Origin: Spirochaetia bacterium
GTDB taxonomy: Bacteria > Spirochaetota > Spirochaetia > PWKH01
Direction: 5' to 3'
Length of the DNA stretch: 52,900 nt
Assembly (NCBI GenBank): GCA_021736505.1
Contig: JAIPFU010000002.1
Coordinates: forward strand, 1 to 52,900
The notes under the pieces were generated by a model. That model worked only from the letters and a program-made list of their open reading frames with translations, was not told the DNA's origin and did no database searches. Each line of letters starts with the position of its first letter. Within the stretch, counting starts at the first letter, position 1. Both the position numbers and the translations under genes were made by a program. This document shows positions 32,540 through 41,307 of the stretch, one piece after another.

Positions 32540-33773
32540 TAAATGGCATTGGACAGTACAGCTAGGCTTGAATTATTTTCTATCCAGAAGAAATAAGCAA
32601 AGGGGAGCACTGTTTCTTTCCATAGCAGGTTTGTCCTTTGGTATTATTACCATCATAACTGTGATAAGCATTATGAATGGACTTCAGCAGGGTTACCTTG
32701 ATGACTTAATTGAAGTTGAGTCTTATCATCTTGCTATTGGCCCCCTTGAGTATGAACAAGCCGATGCATATAAGAAATTATTGGAAGATAATTCCTCAAT
32801 TTATAAAACTTCTTTATATAATGAAAGAGAGGTTATGATCATAAAAGATGATTATGGTTATGTTCCTGCAAAAATTCGAGGTTTGCAGGAAGATGATTTT
32901 TGGGAAGACAAAGGATTGAATAATCACATAGAAATGTTGTCTGGATCTTTTGATCTTTCAAAGAAAGATTCTATAATCATTGGTGAAGGCATTGCAAAGA
33001 AATATAACATCTTTCCTGGAGATACTATAAAAGTTATCACCGTAGTAAAAGGCAAAATGCTCCGTGTAATACCATCTGCCAGATATCTTAATGTAACTGG
33101 CATCTTTACTGCAAATTATCCAGAAATAGACAATCTTCTTTGTTTTACCTCTCTGCAGAATTTAGAATCTATGGGAATTATGACGTATTATTTAGGTGTT
33201 AAAACAGAGAATCCTTACCGCAGGGGACTTGAATCAGTTATCCCTGATGAAGTGAAGAGTAATCTCTTATCTAATCAAATTATTACCTGGAAAGAACGGT
33301 ATGATTCTTTCTATTCTGCTCTCATGATGGAGAAATACAGTATGTATATTATTCTACTGCTTATATTTCTTGTCATCTCCATAAATATTCGTTCAACCTT
33401 TGAAAGGTTCCTGTATGAAAAAAAAGAGGAATTCGGCATGCTGAAAGCTATAGGTGCAGAAAAACGTGATTTAAAGAGAATTCTATTTATTCAAGGCGCT
33501 TTTCTTATGTTGATTACTGCTATTGTGGGCGTAAGCCTTGGAATTTTTTTAACTAATAATATAAACATTTTTTTGCAGTCTTTAGGCTCTTTTTTATCAA
33601 ATATTCTTTCCATACATACAGGAATTGAGCTTTTTTATTTCCCAGCAATAATTTCCTGGGAAGAGATATTTACTACTCTTATCATTATGGCTTTCCTTGT
33701 AATACTTTCCATTTATAAAGCTTCAAAAGTTATTGACAGTTACACCCCTTTGGAGATAATTCGTTATGAATAA
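32532..33773 (+). CDS. Lipoprotein-releasing ABC permease (LolC/LolE-like)
   Basis: A 413-residue FtsX/MacB-type permease. It opens with LGLNYFLSRRNKQRGALFLSIAG and a first helix (about 22-45), then a large periplasmic domain (about 46-265), then three helices. KKEEFGMLKAIGA (about 297-309) is the coupling segment of LolC/E proteins. With the ATPase and second permease it should extract lipoproteins from the inner membrane. Overlaps of 8 bases with both neighbours indicate tight co-expression. Confidence 0.88.
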   Translation: MNNKWHWTVQLGLNYFLSRRNKQRGALFLSIAGLSFGIITIITVISIMNGLQQGYLDDLIEVESYHLAIGPLEYEQADAYKKLLEDNSSIYKTSLYNEREVMIIKDDYGYVPAKIRGLQEDDFWEDKGLNNHIEMLSGSFDLSKKDSIIIGEGIAKKYNIFPGDTIKVITVVKGKMLRVIPSARYLNVTGIFTANYPEIDNLLCFTSLQNLESMGIMTYYLGVKTENPYRRGLESVIPDEVKSNLLSNQIITWKERYDSFYSALMMEKYSMYIILLLIFLVISINIRSTFERFLYEKKEEFGMLKAIGAEKRDLKRILFIQGAFLMLITAIVGVSLGIFLTNNINIFLQSLGSFLSNILSIHTGIELFYFPAIISWEEIFTTLIIMAFLVILSIYKASKVIDSYTPLEIIRYE

Positions 33774-34467
33774 AGAAATTGATGATACGATGAAAACAAT
33801 AATCAAACTTGAAGATGTTCGTAAGTCTTATCAAAACGGACCCAATATTCTGCATGTTCTCAATGGAATAAATATATCTATAGCTGAAGGTGAATTCTGC
33901 GTTTTTACTGGAGCTAGCGGTTCAGGGAAAAGTACTTTGCTCCATGTTATTGGCGGATTGGATACTATAGATAATGGAAGAATTATATGCAATAGCAAAA
34001 GTATTTCAAACTTACCGGAAAACGAACTTCCACATTTCAGAAGAAATATCGTAGGTTTTATTTTTCAGAAACATTTTCTTATTGAAGATTTGACAGCCTT
34101 GGATAATCTCATTCTCCCTTCTTTGATGAATGGAAATAAAAAGAAGGAAACCTTAGAGAAGGCTGAAGACTTGTTGAATTCAGTTGGTCTGTATGACCGA
34201 AAACATCATCATCCAAATCAACTTTCTGGTGGGGAGAACCAAAGAGTTGCTATTGCAAGAGCTTTTATGAATGATCCCAAGATAATCCTTGCAGATGAAC
34301 CGACCGGGAATCTGGATGACGACAACACAAAAAAAGTTTTAGAATTACTTCTTGATTTGGTCAATAGGCAGGGAAAAACTTTAGTTTTAGTTACTCATGA
34401 TAATGAAATTGCCAAAGAGGGTGACTCAATCTTTCTTTTAAAAGAAGGAGTACTATTAGAAAAATGA
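33766..34467 (+). CDS. lolD: Lipoprotein-releasing ABC ATPase LolD
   Basis: A 233-residue ABC ATPase of the LolD/MacB group. It has Walker A GASGSGKST, the Q-loop in GFIFQKHFLIEDLTALDN, signature LSGGENQRVAIARA, Walker B IILADEPTGNLD and the switch VTHD. ATG 33766 overlaps the upstream permease by 8 bases; a second ATG at 33790 would start the protein at MKTIIKLEDV, closer to most homologues. It overlaps the next permease by 4 bases. Confidence 0.92.
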   Translation: MNKEIDDTMKTIIKLEDVRKSYQNGPNILHVLNGINISIAEGEFCVFTGASGSGKSTLLHVIGGLDTIDNGRIICNSKSISNLPENELPHFRRNIVGFIFQKHFLIEDLTALDNLILPSLMNGNKKKETLEKAEDLLNSVGLYDRKHHHPNQLSGGENQRVAIARAFMNDPKIILADEPTGNLDDDNTKKVLELLLDLVNRQGKTLVLVTHDNEIAKEGDSIFLLKEGVLLEK

Positions 34468-35684
34468 ACAGTTCCCTGTATTGGACAATAAAAATTCTCA
34501 ATAACCGTAAAAAGCATAAGACCATTAAAAAACACATAAAAAGCGCTCTTTTGGGAATCATCTTCTCAATAATTCCATTAGTTATTGCTATTATAGTAGC
34601 TAATGGAATGATTGACGGAATAACAAACAGGATTGTTGAAATTGACAGCGGTATCATCAAGTTATATCAAAATGATATTCATACTATTGAAGAGACTGAA
34701 GTATTTGCTGAAGAGATTGAAAAAAAACTGTCGGTACATGCATATCCGATGCTTCAAGGTGAAGGAATTTTATTCTCCCAAGATGATAATAATATTGTGA
34801 CTGTTAGAGCTATTGATTCTGATTCATACAGTTTTAAACATATTGAACTGATTGATGGTACTTTTTCATTGAAAAATAAAACTATTATGATTTCAAAAGT
34901 TCTAGCAGAACAGCTGAATGTTGCTGTTGATGACAAAATAACCTTGTTAACTTTCGCTAAAAACAGTTCGGGGAGATTTTCTTATAAGCCAAGTTTTTAT
35001 ACAATAACTGGTATTTGTACTTCAGGCTACCGTCTTATAGATGAATCTTTAGTTTTTGTAGATTATGGAAGCAGCTCGTCAATCTTTAATACAGATGATT
35101 CCCGGGTAATAAAGGTCCTTTCTGGAGATATAACATATGATAATACATATATTCAGAAGCTCCGAACACAAATAGAAATGATATCAGATGGCGAATGGAT
35201 AGCTATGGCTTGGAATGACCAGTATAAGAGTCTATATAATAATTATCGTACTACTAAAATATTACTTTATATAATAATGGCATTAATAATTATAACTGCA
35301 GGAATTAATATTTCATCCTGTTCAATGATGATAATACTTGAGAATAATACGAATATTGGTATTTTAAAATCACAGGGAGTTCCAGTAAAACGAATCCGAT
35401 TGACCTTTTTACTGGCTGGAAGCATTATTGGGCTTACGGGAACTGCGGCAGGTATTGCAGCGGGAGTCTTAATAGGTTCACAAATTAATGAAATATTTGC
35501 ATTGATTCAAATGATTGATATTCGTATACTTGATTTTTATTTAACTGAAATAGATTTTTCATTACCCTTTACGGAAATAATCTTTGTGTTTATATATGGA
35601 GCAGCAATATCATTTCTTTCTGCATTTTTACCAACAAGATATATTAATAAAATAAATCCTATTAAGTTAATAACTAACAACTGA
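34464..35684 (+). CDS. Second Lol-type ABC permease (LolC/LolE-like)
   Basis: A 406-residue permease with the same plan as the 32532 gene: first helix about 28-52, a periplasmic domain, and three C-terminal helices from about 270. NNTNIGILKSQGVPVKRIR is the coupling helix equivalent. Two different permeases suggest a heterodimeric LolCDE complex, not a LolF-type homodimer. It starts within lolD (ATGA overlap) and ends 24 bases before rnz. Confidence 0.87.
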   Translation: MNSSLYWTIKILNNRKKHKTIKKHIKSALLGIIFSIIPLVIAIIVANGMIDGITNRIVEIDSGIIKLYQNDIHTIEETEVFAEEIEKKLSVHAYPMLQGEGILFSQDDNNIVTVRAIDSDSYSFKHIELIDGTFSLKNKTIMISKVLAEQLNVAVDDKITLLTFAKNSSGRFSYKPSFYTITGICTSGYRLIDESLVFVDYGSSSSIFNTDDSRVIKVLSGDITYDNTYIQKLRTQIEMISDGEWIAMAWNDQYKSLYNNYRTTKILLYIIMALIIITAGINISSCSMMIILENNTNIGILKSQGVPVKRIRLTFLLAGSIIGLTGTAAGIAAGVLIGSQINEIFALIQMIDIRILDFYLTEIDFSLPFTEIIFVFIYGAAISFLSAFLPTRYINKINPIKLITNN

Positions 35685-35690
35685 AAAAAA

Positions 35691-35696
35691 TATAAT
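35691..35696 (+). promoter_or_regulatory. Candidate -10 box of rnz
   Basis: A perfect TATAAT 12 bases before ATG 35709; no strong -35 is visible (TTAATA at 35667). Transcription would begin a few bases from the start codon, and the only SD-like element, AGGA at 35699-35702, would lie at or before the transcript start. Confidence 0.4.
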
Positions 35697-35708
35697 ACAG
35701 GATATATA

Positions 35709-36638
35709 ATGAATTTAGAAATATTTATACTCGGCACTGGTGGAATGATGCCGCTTCCTAACCGCTTTCTTACTTCAGCCCTTTTACGGAGAGATGGTGA
35801 TCTTTTTCTTTTTGATTGCGGAGAGGGTACTCAAGTTTCCTTGAAAAAACTGAATCTACGCTGGAAAAAGATAACAAAAATATTTATAAGTCATATGCAT
35901 GCTGATCATGTGACAGGATTAGCAGGTATATTAATGTTGTCGAGCCAAGTAGATAGAACTGAGCCTCTGCATATATACGGTCCGCAGAAAATTTCCGAAT
36001 ACGTTTTAGAAAATAGACGTATACTGGATATGTATATTAATTATGAAATTATTATTCATGAATTCAAAGAGCCCGGTATTATAGTAGACGAAGAGGATTA
36101 TTATATTAAAATCTTTAAACTGGATCACACAAAACCTTGTTATGGATACTCTTTTGTGGAAAAACCTAGGCCTGGAATATTTTTCCCGGAAAAAGCAGAA
36201 CAGAATGGAGTCCCCCGCGGTCCATTATGGTCGAAACTCCAAAAAGGTGAAAGTGTAGAAAATAGTAAAGGCAGAATCATACATCCTGTTGATGTTATGG
36301 GAGATTTACGAAAGGGACGTAAGTTCTCTTTTGTAACAGATACAGCATTTATTAATACAATAAGTGAAGAAGTTAAAGATTCAGATTTATTCATTTGTGA
36401 AGGAATGTTTGAAAAAGAACTTCAGGATAGTGCGAAAGAAAAAAAACATTTAACTTCTGAACAAGCAGGAATAATTGCTAGATCTTCATCGGGTATAAAG
36501 AAAATGGGATTAATACATTATAGTCCAAGATATATTGAGAAAGATTTAAAAAAATTGTTAATTGAAGCAAGAGAGCATTTCCCAGATACATTTTTATGCA
36601 GAGACCGTCAAAGAATTGAGTTGTTTTATGAAGAGTAA
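35709..36638 (+). CDS. rnz: Ribonuclease Z (tRNA 3' endonuclease)
   Basis: RNase Z cuts tRNA precursors just after the discriminator base, leaving an end for CCA addition; the tRNA genes here lack encoded CCA. The 309-residue metallo-beta-lactamase protein has GTGGMMP near the N-terminus, SHMHADHVTG (His62, His64, Asp66, His67), LDHT, the exosite region around residues 150-200, FVTDTA, and a C-terminal HYSPRY. It is the short form. Confidence 0.95.
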   Translation: MNLEIFILGTGGMMPLPNRFLTSALLRRDGDLFLFDCGEGTQVSLKKLNLRWKKITKIFISHMHADHVTGLAGILMLSSQVDRTEPLHIYGPQKISEYVLENRRILDMYINYEIIIHEFKEPGIIVDEEDYYIKIFKLDHTKPCYGYSFVEKPRPGIFFPEKAEQNGVPRGPLWSKLQKGESVENSKGRIIHPVDVMGDLRKGRKFSFVTDTAFINTISEEVKDSDLFICEGMFEKELQDSAKEKKHLTSEQAGIIARSSSGIKKMGLIHYSPRYIEKDLKKLLIEAREHFPDTFLCRDRQRIELFYEE

Positions 36639-36650
36639 GTTCTGCTAAGA

Positions 36651-36670
36651 AGAATTAAGAAGAATTAAGA
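36651..36670 (+). repeat. 10-bp perfect tandem duplication after rnz
   Basis: AGAATTAAGA occurs twice head-to-tail (36651-36660, 36661-36670), 12 bases after the rnz stop. It runs over the stop codon of the convergent gene. Confidence 0.8.
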
Positions 36671-37870
36671 ATAATATTGATTATATTTCTCTATGTTTGC
36701 TTTAAAACCAATAATACAGAAATTTTCTTCCTCTAAAGCTTTGTTTAAGGATATCTCTGCTTCATAAAGGAAGGTGTCCGGATCAATTTGCCGGCGGAAA
36801 GTAGCCGTTGCTCCTGCAAAAAAAGTTGTTCCTCGTTTAATAAAATTATCTTTTAAACAAATATAGAAATCTTTGATTATGTCTAATGTTTCGCTATAAT
36901 TATGGAAAGGAAGTATAATAGCAAAAGTTTCATATAAAAAAGTGTAGACAAAGGAGCTTGAACTGAAATGCTTATTAATCTCTTCTTTGAATACTTCGAA
37001 GTCAGATTTGTAATACTTAGGTTCAATCTTTATTAAAATCAAAGATAAATCATATCCATTTTCGATTGAGTAACTAACCTCCTGGGATAAACGTTCAAAA
37101 AATTGTGTGCTTGAGTTTTTGTCATTATCCTGCTGTTTCTGTACACTATCATCACTCTGAAGATTTACTGGAGTGAAATCATGATAATTAATGTTTAGAT
37201 TTGCTAAAAAAGTATCAGAATTTTCCTGATTATCTATATTTTTTGTGTTTTTTTCGTCATTTGTAGAATTACTATTTTCCTTGATGCCTTGTTTGCTCTC
37301 GTCAGGTTGTATTTTAATATAATCTTTATATTCCTCATTTTCTTTAATTAAAGCGTTCTGTAGTGAACTAAGGTTAAATAGTGAATTATTTTTTTGTTCT
37401 GAATATTCTGATTTTTCCCCTTTCGAATTCTGAATTTTACTTTTAGAAGAGCTTGTGTCTGTATTTTTGTAATCCCTATTTTGTAGATTATCAACTCTTG
37501 AATTTTTCAGTTCTTCATCAGCAGTTTCTGTAAAAAAATGAGTTCCCTTAAATGAAGCAATAGAGTCATTCCCGCTGAACATATTTTGTTGTTTAGCAGT
37601 ACTGCTTACTTCTACTTCTTCATTAGTTATTTTTGAAGTTTTATTTAAGTCACTTTGACGAGAAGTTAAGACAATGCCGAAAAGAATAAAAGCAGCAAGA
37701 AGAAATGGTAAAACTAATTCCAAGGTTATAAAAACATCTTTTTTGGGAATATTTGTAAAATTGTTATAATAACTAATCAAATTAATATATTTTATTGAAA
37801 AAAATACAATTGCTGAAATGAAAATGAGAACACCAAGACTGGATAAAATAGTTAGTGTTTTTTTGCTCAT
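36665..37870 (-). CDS. Membrane protein with degenerate GGDEF-like domain
   Basis: A 401-residue protein. Two membrane helices lie at about 8-28 and 48-68, then a disordered Asn/Ser/Lys/Glu-rich linker (about 70-255), and a C-terminal domain (about 255-395) with the rhythm of GGDEF proteins: FFERLSQEVSYSIENGYDLS, FAIILPF, AGATATFRRQIDPDTFLYEA. At the active-site position it reads FLYETF where GGDEF is expected, so it should not make cyclic-di-GMP. It may be a receptor or scaffold. AAAGGA precedes ATG 37870, overlapping the upstream stop region. Confidence 0.65.
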   Translation of the reverse strand: MSKKTLTILSSLGVLIFISAIVFFSIKYINLISYYNNFTNIPKKDVFITLELVLPFLLAAFILFGIVLTSRQSDLNKTSKITNEEVEVSSTAKQQNMFSGNDSIASFKGTHFFTETADEELKNSRVDNLQNRDYKNTDTSSSKSKIQNSKGEKSEYSEQKNNSLFNLSSLQNALIKENEEYKDYIKIQPDESKQGIKENSNSTNDEKNTKNIDNQENSDTFLANLNINYHDFTPVNLQSDDSVQKQQDNDKNSSTQFFERLSQEVSYSIENGYDLSLILIKIEPKYYKSDFEVFKEEINKHFSSSSFVYTFLYETFAIILPFHNYSETLDIIKDFYICLKDNFIKRGTTFFAGATATFRRQIDPDTFLYEAEISLNKALEEENFCIIGFKANIEKYNQYYS

Positions 37871-37882
37871 GTAAAAAATCCT

Positions 37883-38539
37883 TTAATAATTTTCATATTT
37901 CAAGATTTTCAGTAAAGTCTGAAAATCCAAAGTGTTTTTAATTTTCTCTTTTTCATTTTCTGGGAGAGATTGAACAAGGGAAACCAATTTTTTTTCAAGT
38001 GAAAGTATCTCTTTATACTTTGAATCTAAATTATCATCTTCGTTTCCAAGGATAATAGATTCAATATTCGCTAATTCAGAGGCATTAAACTTTTCTTGTT
38101 TATTTTTACTATTATATTCACTTACTACATGAGTATCCTGATATGATACTGAAGTATCTTCAGATTTAGAGGGTTTCCCTTCAGGATCAAACTCTTCATT
38201 TGCTGCAGTTTGCTGATCAGAAGGCAACTCTTTCTCCTTTGTTTTTTCTTTAAGATTTTTAATTAGATTGTCCAACTCTTCGAGGGTTTCATCATCCTCA
38301 AATGTATTTTTTCTTTCAGAAAAATTTGAATCGCTGCCGTTTCCCATTTGCTTACTATTTTGATCTTTAGATTGCCTCTGTACTGTTTCACCATCATTAA
38401 TTACTTCAGTTTGTAAACATGCTTTATTTTTTTTAGATGAGTTTTTATATTCATTTTCAACTTTTTTAATTTCTTCTTCATCTATTTTATACCAATTACC
38501 ATATAAGCCAGGATAATTTTGCTTTTTACTTCTAAACAA
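37883..38539 (-). CDS. Acidic, largely disordered protein, function unknown
   Basis: A 218-residue hydrophilic protein rich in Glu, Lys, Ser and Asn, with coiled-coil-prone segments at about 85-100 and 165-205 and no recognised domain or membrane segment. The start is TTG 38539, chosen because AAGGAG sits 8 bases upstream on the minus strand. It lies 12 bases before the degenerate-GGDEF gene on the same strand, so the two probably form an operon and may act together. Confidence 0.6.
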   Translation of the reverse strand: MFRSKKQNYPGLYGNWYKIDEEEIKKVENEYKNSSKKNKACLQTEVINDGETVQRQSKDQNSKQMGNGSDSNFSERKNTFEDDETLEELDNLIKNLKEKTKEKELPSDQQTAANEEFDPEGKPSKSEDTSVSYQDTHVVSEYNSKNKQEKFNASELANIESIILGNEDDNLDSKYKEILSLEKKLVSLVQSLPENEKEKIKNTLDFQTLLKILKYENY

Positions 38540-38547
38540 GTTATAAT
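38519..38547 (+). promoter_or_regulatory. Promoter of the DivIC-like gene, short leader
   Basis: TTGCTT (38519-38524), a 17-base spacer and a perfect TATAAT (38542-38547). The -10 box ends 11 bases before ATG 38559, so the leader would be only about 5 bases and no Shine-Dalgarno is present. The box also overlaps the 5' region of the divergent gene. Confidence 0.5.
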
Positions 38548-38558
38548 CTCCTTATATT

Positions 38559-38969
38559 ATGAAGATACTGATTAAAGCCCTACTAAGTATATTTTTATTT
38601 ATATATTTATATTCTATTTTCATTATTGTTTTCAGTCAACAAGGTTTTATTACTTATACAAGATTAGAGGAGAATTACTCTGAAATTGAAAGTATAAGGA
38701 ATGATATTAAGGAAGCTGAAAAAAAACTTGAAGAACTTAAAAATAATCAAAGTGTAGATACTGATATTCATAAAATTGAAAGTGAATTAGATTATCTTTT
38801 GGAAAAAGCTTATAAAATTCGAGAAGAGAAATATCAAAATGAAGAAACTACTCAATTATTAGCATTATTAAGTGCTTTAATTACTGTAATTACCATTTTT
38901 TCTCTATTTTTTCTGATAAAAAATCGTTATAGCAAGAGAAAAAACAAAAAGATGCATATTCAGCATTAA
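38559..38969 (+). CDS. Small coiled-coil membrane protein, FtsB/DivIC-like in shape
   Basis: A 136-residue protein with a membrane helix (about 5-25), a coiled coil (about 35-95: IESIRNDIKEAEKKLEELKNN) and a second membrane helix (about 100-123) before a basic tail. The N-terminal helix plus coiled coil resembles FtsB/DivIC division proteins, but those have only one membrane segment, so the assignment is weak. Its stop codon lies inside a bidirectional terminator. Confidence 0.6.
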   Translation: MKILIKALLSIFLFIYLYSIFIIVFSQQGFITYTRLEENYSEIESIRNDIKEAEKKLEELKNNQSVDTDIHKIESELDYLLEKAYKIREEKYQNEETTQLLALLSALITVITIFSLFFLIKNRYSKRKNKKMHIQH

Positions 38970-38991
38970 TACGCATCTTCATCTGTTTTTT
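38941..38991. terminator. Bidirectional terminator
   Basis: AAGATGCATATT (38949-38960) pairs with AATACGCATCTT (38968-38979) with one mismatch, loop CAGCATT. TTTTTT follows on the plus strand and a T-rich run follows on the minus strand (plus-strand AAAACAAAAA). It serves the DivIC-like gene and the convergent DUF1015 gene. Confidence 0.75.
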
Positions 38992-39018
38992 ACTGTTTTA
39001 TTACTATTAATTGTATAA

Positions 39019-40353
39019 CTACAAAGTTATTTTTCTTGATTCAATATAGAATCTTTTTTCATGAGCTTCTCCCATGGAAAATGTTTTTCTTGGAAGTGCG
39101 CCGTCTTTTACAATCGACCTGAAAAAGTCCTTCTTATCTATTGCTGGAAGAAAAATACCAATATTATGATCAGCTTTCCCAAGGGAATACGTTACATCTT
39201 TTCCGTGAATGTAGTCCACTGAGACTTCTTTATCTTCGGCAACATATGAATCAATTGCCTGCTGCACAGTACCTGCAGGTATGACAGCAGAAGGATTGTG
39301 TAATTCATAAATACCTGTATGATCAGCATCTGTATATCCGATACGTTGTTTGGTATTTGTTTGTTCCTGAAGAAGTTCGAGAATCTCCTGCACGCCGTTA
39401 CAAGAGATGAAATTAATTGAGTCGCAATGGGAGTTTAACAATTCTTCAAACTTATCTCTTTCTGCATTGAATAGAACTCTGTGAATGGGTTCAAAAACTA
39501 GTCCTTTGTCATGAATGTTTTCAATTTCTACAAGAGCCCAACGTGCAGGATGATCCAGAATATCCTCATATTTATTTTCTTTTTTGATATCTTCCCAACA
39601 AGATTTAGCTGTTGCAAGGGAGTGGTTGCCGTCTCCCATGGCAAAAAGCAGCACGTCATCGGTTCCGTATTTGGTCTTAAAGGCGGACGGATCAGCAAGT
39701 TTTTTTAAACCGGAAGCAATTTTTTCCATATATTCAGCTTTATCAACAAGATAAGCTGTAATATGACCTCCACTTTTCATTAAATCAAAATCATATATTT
39801 TTTTCATATAATCTTTTTCTTTAGTAAGAGGTTCAATGACATCTTGGTCTTCGTCATCCAAAAGAACAAGTATATGCGGCAATTCTAATGGAGCATCCTT
39901 TCTTATGAGTTTCCGCGGTGGAATTCTGTCAAGTATCGTTCCTTCCGTTGCTCGAATAAGGCTTGTAGACCCTTCAGTATAATCATATTGCTCTAAATCA
40001 ATGGCAGCAACTAGGCCCCAGCGTGCTTTGGCGCCGTCCGGATGTCGATGAATCAGGAAAAAGGCTTCATCCATCTCTTCAAGGATCCCTTCGTTAATAT
40101 ATTCATGCATATGTGCATTAATTGATTCAATTTTCTTATCTTTATCACCATCTTCAAGATAAACTTCCGGAAAAATCAAGTTCAAGGTTGAGGGAGAGTC
40201 ACCAACAAATTCTTCTACATCTTTCCAATATTTACGTTCTGAAGTATACTGATCACATGCAACGACAGACCATTTGCGAAGATCCACATGTTTGTTCGGC
40301 ATGCAAATTTTAGGTATTTTAATTCCAAATGAATTAAAAGTTTTCTTGTTCAT
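39019..40353 (-). CDS. DUF1015-family protein
   Basis: A 444-residue soluble protein of the DUF1015 family. It has WSVVACDQYTSERKYW near the N-terminus, LIRATEGTILDRIPPR, and the central MGDGNHSLATAK, the family's counterpart of the more common DGHHR segment. The function of this family is not established to my knowledge. AGGAGGG lies 8 bases upstream of ATG 40353. It is divergent from thiN. No metabolic partner is obvious nearby. Confidence 0.85.
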   Translation of the reverse strand: MNKKTFNSFGIKIPKICMPNKHVDLRKWSVVACDQYTSERKYWKDVEEFVGDSPSTLNLIFPEVYLEDGDKDKKIESINAHMHEYINEGILEEMDEAFFLIHRHPDGAKARWGLVAAIDLEQYDYTEGSTSLIRATEGTILDRIPPRKLIRKDAPLELPHILVLLDDEDQDVIEPLTKEKDYMKKIYDFDLMKSGGHITAYLVDKAEYMEKIASGLKKLADPSAFKTKYGTDDVLLFAMGDGNHSLATAKSCWEDIKKENKYEDILDHPARWALVEIENIHDKGLVFEPIHRVLFNAERDKFEELLNSHCDSINFISCNGVQEILELLQEQTNTKQRIGYTDADHTGIYELHNPSAVIPAGTVQQAIDSYVAEDKEVSVDYIHGKDVTYSLGKADHNIGIFLPAIDKKDFFRSIVKDGALPRKTFSMGEAHEKRFYIESRKITL

Positions 40354-40429
40354 TGATTTATCCCTCCTGAATTTTTATAGGGGATATTATTAGCTATTTT
40401 TACATAAATTACAAGTATTGGAGCATTAA

Positions 40430-41146
40430 ATGCGTAAAATAATATTTATTGGGGGAAAAGCTCCGGTAAACATAAAAAAATACATAAATAGAATTGATGA
40501 AACAGATAGTATTATTGCGGCTGACAGCGGGTATTTGACGGCGAAAAAAATGGGGATAATTCCGGATACAGTATTAGGTGATTTCGATTCATGTGATTAT
40601 AACAGTATCGATACAGCAGTAAAGAAAATTATGTATCCCAAGGATAAAGATTATTCTGATGCCGAACTTGCTTTAGAGTATAATGATCATAGGGGGCCTG
40701 CTGAAAATATATATATTATTGGTGGAGGTGAAGGCAGGTTAGATCATTCTTTAGCTCTTATTTCTGCTGTACATACATTTACGGAAAAAAATTATTACAG
40801 TAATGTTTTATGGTTTACGGCGCATGAATGTATAGTCTTTATGAAAAATAAGAAAATTTATATTGATGCAGAAATAGGAACAAACATTTCATTATTTCCT
40901 GTTTATGAAGAAACATGTTTTAATTCAAGCCGTTCAGAATCGGACCGCTCAGAAAATGAAAACATAACAGTTTCTGCTTCAGGTTTAAAATGGAATATAG
41001 AAGATGTACATTTTTTCAAAGGCGCTTATAGTTTAAGCAACTCAATTTCTAATAAAAACTGTAATTTGGATATTAGGGGAATTACTCTGCAAGTGATAAT
41101 CTCATTAACTGGGTTAAAATCGGTTAAAATTGTCATTGACGGTTAA
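40430..41146 (+). CDS. thiN: Thiamine pyrophosphokinase
   Basis: The enzyme transfers pyrophosphate from ATP to thiamine, giving thiamine diphosphate. The 238-residue protein has AADSGYLTAKKMGIIPD, the metal-binding LGDFDSC, PKDKDYSDAELAL and GGGEGRLDHSLA, in family order. A 15-base in-frame near-duplication gives RSESD and RSENE around residues 168-177, in a loop. GGAG precedes ATG 40430. ThiI is also present (11169), but thiazole synthesis genes are not in this window, so salvage is a possibility. Confidence 0.92.
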   Translation: MRKIIFIGGKAPVNIKKYINRIDETDSIIAADSGYLTAKKMGIIPDTVLGDFDSCDYNSIDTAVKKIMYPKDKDYSDAELALEYNDHRGPAENIYIIGGGEGRLDHSLALISAVHTFTEKNYYSNVLWFTAHECIVFMKNKKIYIDAEIGTNISLFPVYEETCFNSSRSESDRSENENITVSASGLKWNIEDVHFFKGAYSLSNSISNKNCNLDIRGITLQVIISLTGLKSVKIVIDG

Positions 41147-41244
41147 CAATTAGCTGACAGCTAAAGCCTAGGATTTAATTTAATTTAAAAGAGGACCTGG
41201 GAATGACATCAAAAAACACTATAAAGCAAAATTGAGATTAATGA

Positions 41245-41307
41245 AAAGAGAGACTAAAGAGAGACTGGGGAAAAGAGCTAAGCTAAGGTAAAGAGCTAAG
41301 GTAAAGA
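41245..41307 (+). repeat. Two tandem duplications (11 bp and 13 bp) after thiN
   Basis: AAAGAGAGACT is doubled at 41245-41266 and GCTAAGGTAAAGA is doubled at 41282-41307, both perfect. They fill the gap between thiN and the convergent band-7-like gene and run over the latter's stop codon at 41296-41298. Confidence 0.85.

Noticed and set aside
36665..37870. An active diguanylate cyclase
   Set aside because: The GGDEF signature is replaced by LYETF, so catalysis is not expected even if the fold is right.
41150..41164. A terminator after thiN (TTAGCT/AGCTAA)
   Set aside because: The stem has only 6 pairs with a 3-base loop and no T-tract.
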